A stretch of DNA of 10,734 nt. Source: Chthonomonas sp. UBA2387 (GTDB lineage: Bacteria > Armatimonadota > Fimbriimonadia > Fimbriimonadales > Fimbriimonadaceae). This document shows, piece after piece, positions 7,068-10,734 of the stretch (the first letter of the stretch is position 1; each line of letters opens with the position of its first letter). Below the pieces are notes generated by a model. It was not told the origin of the DNA and did not search any database. It saw nothing but the letters and a program-made list of their open reading frames with translations. The stretch covers positions 78,669-89,402 of the forward strand of contig DDSP01000018.1 of the NCBI GenBank assembly GCA_002343445.1, read 5' to 3'. The translations under genes were made by a program, and so were the position numbers.

Positions 7068-7487
7068 ATGGAGACCCGCTACCCCACGAAAGTCGATCTG
7101 TGGTTGTTCCTGCTGGTTGGCGTCGGCATGTTGGTGGGAACCGTCGCCGTCATCGCCGCCGGGTTCGAGACCGGCGAGTGGGTGGCCGCTGGTGTGTTCG
7201 TTCTTGTGTGGGTGCTCGTCGGTGCTTTGGCTTGGCCGGTCGAATACATGCTCTCCGACGAGGAATTGGTCGTCCGTTCGGGCGTCATCCGTTGGCGCGT
7301 GCCTCTTGGCGAGTTCGTCTCGATCTCGGCCACTCGCGATCCGTCGTCCGCCCCGGCCTGGTCGTTGGACAGGTTGAAGATCTCCTATGGGACGAAGTCC
7401 ATCATGATCTCGCCCGACCGTCGCGAGGAGTTCCTCGATGACCTTGAGCAAAGGGTGCGAGACGCCAGACGTATGGCCAGCCGTTGA
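7068..7487 (+). CDS. Small membrane protein with bacterial PH-like domain (bPH_4/DUF1200 type)
   Basis: A 139-residue protein with two predicted membrane helices (about residues 11-33 and 38-60) joined by a very short turn. A cytosolic domain follows with the bPH_4 pattern: LSDEELVVRSGVIRWRVPL, an ISATRDP segment, then SLDRLKISYG and IMISPDRREEFLDDL. In this family the domain resembles a pleckstrin-homology fold; no enzymatic role is known. The ATG at 7068 has GAGG 9-12 bases upstream and places the first helix properly at the N-terminus. It stands alone on the plus strand, divergent from the DUF1800 gene and convergent with the anti-sigma candidate, whose stop codon is 4 bp away. No clear promoter was recognised in the 70-bp upstream gap. 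Confidence 0.85.
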   Translation: METRYPTKVDLWLFLLVGVGMLVGTVAVIAAGFETGEWVAAGVFVLVWVLVGALAWPVEYMLSDEELVVRSGVIRWRVPLGEFVSISATRDPSSAPAWSLDRLKISYGTKSIMISPDRREEFLDDLEQRVRDARRMASR

Positions 7488-7491
7488 GCGT

Positions 7492-8004
7492 TCAGGGCAA
7501 CGTGTTGACGGCCACGACTTTGACCCCACCCCCGGGAGGGGCGCCCGGGCCGCAAGCCGTGGGGCTCATCGCGGCGGTCGTGGCTTGGTCGGCAGGCACT
7601 TTGCTGGGTGCGTCGGCGGGTGGCGCCGCGGGTGCTCCGTGAGGCAGGTCGGAACCCGAGCCATCGCGCACCGGCTCGCCAGAATAGGGCTCCTGCAGGT
7701 GCTGGGACGCCTGGTACGCCACGAATACGCCCGTCACCAAGACCGCCGTGACCAGCACGGCCCACTTGGCCGCGCGAACCACGGGGATCCACGGCTGCAC
7801 CACGCGGCGCGGACGGCCGCGTACGCCGAGGCTCAGGCGATGCGAAAGATCTCCGAAGTCCTTGAGCCGCTGTTCGACCTTGGGGTTGAACGCCGCGCGG
7901 ATGGCGATGAGCCAAGCTTTGGGCCCTCGAAGCTCGCCCAACGCGAACAGCGCGAGGTCTTCTTCGTTCGTCGCTCTGGGATGCGTTGGGGGTTCCAAGA
8001 TCAT
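7492..8004 (-). CDS. Putative single-pass anti-sigma factor without zinc motif
   Basis: A 170-residue membrane protein in the anti-sigma position. Its ATG overlaps the sigma stop codon (ATGA), with AGGAGG 7 bases upstream inside the sigma gene, so the two are made in coupled amounts. Seen: a cytosolic N-terminal part (residues 1-78) with NEEDLALFALGELRGP, reminiscent of anti-sigma helices that begin near an (E/D)xLALYALGEL-like segment; a basic stop-transfer patch (RGRPRR); one helix about 80-98; and a Pro/Ala/Gly-rich outer tail of about 70 residues. The HxxxCxxC zinc-anti-sigma motif is absent and the only cysteine is Cys151, in the tail. Family membership rests mainly on context and topology. 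It would hold the sigma factor at the membrane until a signal on the outer side releases it (inference). Its stop nearly touches the stop of the convergent PH-domain gene. Confidence 0.65.
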   Translation of the reverse strand: MILEPPTHPRATNEEDLALFALGELRGPKAWLIAIRAAFNPKVEQRLKDFGDLSHRLSLGVRGRPRRVVQPWIPVVRAAKWAVLVTAVLVTGVFVAYQASQHLQEPYSGEPVRDGSGSDLPHGAPAAPPADAPSKVPADQATTAAMSPTACGPGAPPGGGVKVVAVNTLP

Positions 8005-8537
8005 CGCCCCACCTCCTTGTCTTGCTGGCGAAGCATACGTTCCATATTGGCCAACCCGCGATAGAACTGATACTTCACGGTGTTCAAGTTTCGGTCAAGG
8101 ACCTCCGAGACTTCGCGCAGATTCATCTCGCCCGCGTAGTACAGGTCCAGAACCTCGCGTTGCTCCTCGCTCAGTTGGGCCAAAAGCGAACGCACGTTCT
8201 CGCTGGATTCCAAAGCCGTCGCGTGGTCGCTCGCGGAAGCGCGCTGGATGCCCTCGTCGAGTTGCACGGTCTGCGGACGTCTTTTCTGCGCACGGCAATA
8301 GTCGCGGTACTTGTTGAAGCAGATGGCGAACAGCCACGTCTTGAACTGGCTGCCCTGCCGAAACCCCGGCATCGCCGTCCAAGCCGCGATCCAGACGTCT
8401 TGCAAGATGTCCTCGACCTGAGTCTCGCCGACCCGGCTGCCCAAGAACGTCCTAATCCCCGGAGAATGGATCTCCCGGAGACGATCAAAGGCAGGTCTGG
8501 ATCCCTGAGCCGCCTCGCGGACCAACTTGGCCTCCAT
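8001..8537 (-). CDS. ECF-type RNA polymerase sigma factor
   Basis: A 178-residue sigma70-family factor of ECF size, directing RNA polymerase to a dedicated promoter set. Region 2 spans about 14-85, with VEDILQDVWIAAWTAMPGFR, then the FKTWLFAICFNKYRDYCR helix that melts and reads the -10. Region 4 spans about 114-168, with LSEEQREVLDLYYAGEMNLREVSEVL and the recognition helix NTVKYQFYRGL. Regions 1.1 and 3 are missing, as in ECF factors. The ATG at 8537 (MEAKLVREAAQG) is chosen because it gives the normal ECF N-terminus; the frame stays open to 9062 but crosses the divergent rhodanese gene. Shine-Dalgarno support is weak. It is followed, with overlapping ATGA, by the anti-sigma candidate. It is divergent from the sulfur operon across 205 bp, so its regulon might include that operon; this is untested. 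Confidence 0.93.
   Translation of the reverse strand: MEAKLVREAAQGSRPAFDRLREIHSPGIRTFLGSRVGETQVEDILQDVWIAAWTAMPGFRQGSQFKTWLFAICFNKYRDYCRAQKRRPQTVQLDEGIQRASASDHATALESSENVRSLLAQLSEEQREVLDLYYAGEMNLREVSEVLDRNLNTVKYQFYRGLANMERMLRQQDKEVGR
8012..8017 (-). promoter_or_regulatory. Ribosome binding site of the anti-sigma candidate, inside the sigma gene
   Basis: AGGAGG on the minus strand lies 7 bases before the ATG at 8004, within the last codons of the sigma gene. Together with the ATGA overlap it indicates coupled translation of both proteins. Confidence 0.85.
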
Positions 8538-8742
8538 CTCGGGCGACTCGTGAACCTCGGCCCGCAGGTTGGAGGCTTGCAGGTAGCTCACGCGCGATAT
8601 GAACTGGGTCTCAGAGGTTTGGATGCACCATTGGTCGCCGGAGTTCCCCTGAATGTTGGAATCGCTCTGGGACCCTGAATCCTCGCACGCCGCCGGGGCC
8701 TCTCTAGGGTCATACTCCCAATTTGCGGAGCGACTCAAGATC
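8538..8742. promoter_or_regulatory. Divergent intergenic region between sigma factor and sulfur operon
   Basis: This 205-bp gap must hold the promoters of both divergent units. On the minus strand TTGAGT, an 18-base spacer and TATGAC (about 8707-8736) is a weak sigma70-like candidate for the sigma gene. GGGGAACTC (about 8641-8649, minus) resembles the GGAAC -35 of ECF promoters, but I find no matching -10. CCCTGAAT occurs twice (8647-8654 and 8673-8680). On the plus strand a CATACT at 8711-8716 could be a -10 for the rhodanese gene, but has no fitting -35. Nothing here is strong. Confidence 0.35.
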
Positions 8743-9294
8743 ATGCACCCCAACATCACTGTCGCCGAACTCAAGAACCGTCTCGAACACGGAGAGCCCA
8801 TCCAACTGGTGGACGTCCGTGGCGCCGACGAATACGCCGTGGGCCACATCCCCGGCGCGATCAACATGCCGCTGGCCGAAGCCGAGAGCCGAGTGGACGA
8901 CTTGGCCCGACGCTCGCCCGTCGTCCTTGTCTGCCAATCGGGCCGCCGCGCCGGAATGGCCTGCGAACTGCTCCAAGAGCACCACGATGGCCTGCTGGTG
9001 CTCGAAGGCGGCACCCAGGCGTGGATGTCCGCGAACAACCCCGTCGTCTCCAGTCTCGCCACGCGGTGGGCCCTGGAGCGGCAGGTGCGCCTGGGCGCGG
9101 GCCTGATGATCCTGCTCGGCGTGATCCTTGGCTTCCTCGTTCATCCCGGCTGGTTCGGCCTCGCGGGATTCGTCGGAGCGGGCCTCACGTTCGCCGGACT
9201 CACCAACGTGTGTGGCATGGCGATGGTTCTGGCCAAGTGCCCGTGGAACCAGCCCGCCAAGTCTACCGCGCCCACTCAGGAGGCCCTGCGATGA
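8743..9294 (+). CDS. YgaP-like rhodanese with two transmembrane helices
   Basis: A 183-residue membrane-anchored sulfurtransferase. Residues 1-98 form a rhodanese domain (VDVRGADEYAVGHIPGAINMP, active-site loop CQSGRRA with catalytic Cys64, closing LEGGTQAW). Residues about 110-170 form the YgaP-type hydrophobic domain (formerly DUF2892), with helices about 115-134 and 137-156, a conserved N-V-C-G-M segment and CPWNQ near the end. The layout equals E. coli YgaP, where the catalytic cysteine carries a persulfide on the cytosolic face. The ATG at 8743 is chosen because the rhodanese fold starts there; an in-frame ATG at 8653 would add 30 residues without family likeness. GGAG lies about 12 bases upstream, rather far. 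Its stop overlaps the start of the persulfide-dioxygenase-like gene (ATGA), so both act in one sulfane-sulfur pathway. Cys157 and Cys166 are extra cysteines that might take part in sulfur transfer (inference). Confidence 0.93.
   Translation: MHPNITVAELKNRLEHGEPIQLVDVRGADEYAVGHIPGAINMPLAEAESRVDDLARRSPVVLVCQSGRRAGMACELLQEHHDGLLVLEGGTQAWMSANNPVVSSLATRWALERQVRLGAGLMILLGVILGFLVHPGWFGLAGFVGAGLTFAGLTNVCGMAMVLAKCPWNQPAKSTAPTQEALR
9278..9283 (+). promoter_or_regulatory. Ribosome binding site of the MBL-rhodanese gene, inside the rhodanese gene
   Basis: A perfect AGGAGG lies 7 bases before the ATG at 9291, within the 3' end of the YgaP-like gene. It fixes the start at 9291 against the longer open frame from 9021 and, with the ATGA overlap, indicates coupled translation. 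Confidence 0.88.
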
Positions 9295-10700
9295 TTCTGA
9301 AGCGCTTTTACGAGAACCGCCTCGCGCACGCCAGCTATCTCGTGGGCTGTGCAGCAACGGGCGAAGCCGTCGTGATCGACCCCAACCGAGACTTCGACCA
9401 ATACCTTGACGCCGCTTCGGCCGAGGGTCTGCGGATCACCGCAGTCACCGAGACGCACATCCACGCCGACTTTCTCTCGGGCAGCCGCGAACTCGCCCAA
9501 CTGACCGGCGCCAAGCTCTACCTCAGCGACGAGGGCGATGCCGAGTGGAAGTACGCGTTCGGCGACAACGTCCAACTGGTCAAAGACGGCGATGAGTTTT
9601 GGATCGGCAATCTGAAGGTCGAGGTGATGCACACGCCAGGACACACGCCGGAGCACATCTCGTTCCTCGTGACCGATACGCCGGCGGGTTCGACGGTCCA
9701 GAGCGCGTTCACGGGTGACTTCGTGTTCGTGGGCGACGTCGGCCGTCCGGATCTCCTGGAGAAGGCCGCCGGCTACGAAGGCACGATGGAAGCTGGAGCA
9801 AGGCGGCTGTACCAGACCATCCAACGCTTCAAGACCTTGCCCGATCACATGCTGGTCTGGCCCGCTCACGGGGCGGGATCGGCGTGTGGCAAGTCGCTCG
9901 GCGGCGTCCCGGTGAGCACGTTGGGCTACGAGAAGGCCACGAACTGGGCGTTCAAGATGGCGACCGAGGAGGATTTCGTCCAAGAGGTGCTCTCCGGCCA
10001 GCCCGAGCCGCCCGTTTACTTCGCGCAAATGAAGGTGCGCAATAAGATCGGCCCGGCCATTCTGGGCGGCGAGCGAGTCTCCCAACACCTCGGTGATGGG
10101 CGCATCGGCGACATCATGGGGTCGGGTTCCCCGGTCATCGACCTCCGGCCATCGGCGGAATTCGGTGCCGGTTTCATTCCGGGAACGCTCAACATCCCGA
10201 TGGGCAAGAGTCTGACGAATTGGGCGGGCTGGCTCCTGCCCTACGACACCCCGTTCTACTTCATCGCCACGTCGCACGAGGAGGCTGCAGAAGCCGCCGA
10301 AGCCCTGCGAATGATCGGGCTCGACGACGCGGCGGGTTGGTTCATGCCAACCGTCCTGGACGCTTGGGTCGCTGGCGGCGGCTCCTTGGGCGAAATCGAG
10401 CAGATCGACGCCGACGAGTGCGCCCGCCGAGGCGGAACCTGCCGCGTGATCGACGTGCGAGGCCTCACCGAGTGGGAGGAGGGCCGCATGCCCTTCAGCG
10501 AGCGGCGCTACCTGGGCACACTTCGGAAGAACTTGGACGGCCTCTCACGCGAAGAACCCATCGTGTTGCACTGCGCCGGCGGCGGACGCTCCGCGATCGC
10601 GGCGAGCGTCCTTGCGGCGGAAGGGTTCGGCAAGGTCGCCAACGTCGTGGGTGGGTTCGGCGAGTACGCTCGCCGAGGTCATCCGACCGTCTCCGGCTAG
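9291..10700 (+). CDS. Persulfide dioxygenase-like MBL fold protein fused to two rhodanese domains (CstB-like layout)
   Basis: A 469-residue cytosolic protein expected to oxidise low-molecular-weight or protein persulfides to sulfite or thiosulfate in sulfide detoxification. Residues 1-240 form the metallo-beta-lactamase domain: THIHADF with His56, His58 and Asp60; HTPGH with His114; TGDFVFVGDVGRPDL with Asp143; PAHGAGSACGKS with His193 and Cys199. His56, His114 and Asp143 match the mononuclear iron ligands of ETHE1-type persulfide dioxygenases; Phe61 replaces the last His of the di-metal HxHxDH motif, as expected for that class. Residues about 255-360 form a rhodanese domain whose active loop reads FIATSHEEA without cysteine, so it is inactive. 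Residues about 378-469 form a second rhodanese with loop HCAGGGRSA and Cys428. Length and order resemble S. aureus CstB (MBL-pseudo-rhodanese-rhodanese). It is coupled to the YgaP-like gene upstream; 34 bases after its stop the window ends. Confidence 0.93.
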   Translation: MILKRFYENRLAHASYLVGCAATGEAVVIDPNRDFDQYLDAASAEGLRITAVTETHIHADFLSGSRELAQLTGAKLYLSDEGDAEWKYAFGDNVQLVKDGDEFWIGNLKVEVMHTPGHTPEHISFLVTDTPAGSTVQSAFTGDFVFVGDVGRPDLLEKAAGYEGTMEAGARRLYQTIQRFKTLPDHMLVWPAHGAGSACGKSLGGVPVSTLGYEKATNWAFKMATEEDFVQEVLSGQPEPPVYFAQMKVRNKIGPAILGGERVSQHLGDGRIGDIMGSGSPVIDLRPSAEFGAGFIPGTLNIPMGKSLTNWAGWLLPYDTPFYFIATSHEEAAEAAEALRMIGLDDAAGWFMPTVLDAWVAGGGSLGEIEQIDADECARRGGTCRVIDVRGLTEWEEGRMPFSERRYLGTLRKNLDGLSREEPIVLHCAGGGRSAIAASVLAAEGFGKVANVVGGFGEYARRGHPTVSG

Positions 10701-10734
10701 CGCAGCGAGCAACCAGGCTACAAACAAGAAACGG

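Noticed and set aside
8641..8649. GGGGAACTC as an ECF -35 element for sigma autoregulation
   Set aside because: No plausible -10 follows at 15-17 bases, so it is only mentioned in the intergenic entry.
8538..9062. N-terminal extension of the sigma factor (353-residue reading)
   Set aside because: It runs antisense through the YgaP-like gene and its composition is unlike a sigma domain; the normal ECF start is at 8537.
9276..10277. 333-codon open frame on the minus strand over the MBL-rhodanese gene
   Set aside because: It is antisense to clear MBL and rhodanese motifs and has no family likeness of its own.

Overview
The window is GC-rich bacterial chromosome with tightly packed genes and carries no rRNA, tRNA, mobile-element or CRISPR signal that I can see. 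The taxon cannot be fixed from this sequence. A DivIVA-domain protein, a DUF1800/DUF1501 pair, an ECF sigma factor with a zinc-less membrane partner, and a near-perfect sigma70-type promoter together suggest a non-proteobacterial lineage such as Armatimonadota or a neighbouring phylum. That is inference with low confidence.

Left part, all on the minus strand (read right to left from 6997 to the left edge). A DUF1800 gene (6997-5426) is followed after 2 bp by a DUF1501 gene with a Tat signal (5423-4176). A strong promoter at 4138-4166 then drives an ammonium transporter gene, amt (4095-2797), and a P-II signal protein gene, glnB/glnK type (2778-2437). After these come a DivIVA-domain coiled-coil protein (2343-1837) and a membrane sensor histidine kinase. 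The kinase starts at 1757 and leaves the window just after its ATP-binding G1 box.

Middle part. A small two-helix membrane protein with a bacterial PH-like domain (7068-7487, plus strand) runs divergently from the DUF1800 gene. It converges, with only 4 bp between stop codons, on a sigma/anti-sigma pair read on the minus strand. That pair is an ECF-type sigma factor (8537-8001) translationally coupled by an ATGA overlap to a single-pass membrane protein in the anti-sigma position (8004-7492).

Right part. Divergent from the sigma gene, a sulfur-handling pair reads on the plus strand. It consists of a YgaP-like rhodanese with two membrane helices (8743-9294) and, coupled by another ATGA overlap, a persulfide-dioxygenase-like metallo-beta-lactamase protein fused to two rhodanese domains (9291-10700). 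The first of those rhodanese domains has lost its catalytic cysteine.

Working together: amt-P-II is a nitrogen uptake and sensing unit, DUF1800-DUF1501 is a secreted or surface-associated pair of unknown function, and the rhodanese-MBL pair should bind, pass on and oxidise sulfane sulfur (persulfide) for sulfide detoxification. The adjacent divergent sigma/anti-sigma pair may regulate it, but no shared promoter motif was proven. Everything resembles known families. The most worthwhile leads are the possible sigma-sulfur link, the zinc-less anti-sigma candidate, the P-II T-loop variant, and the consensus promoter for amt.
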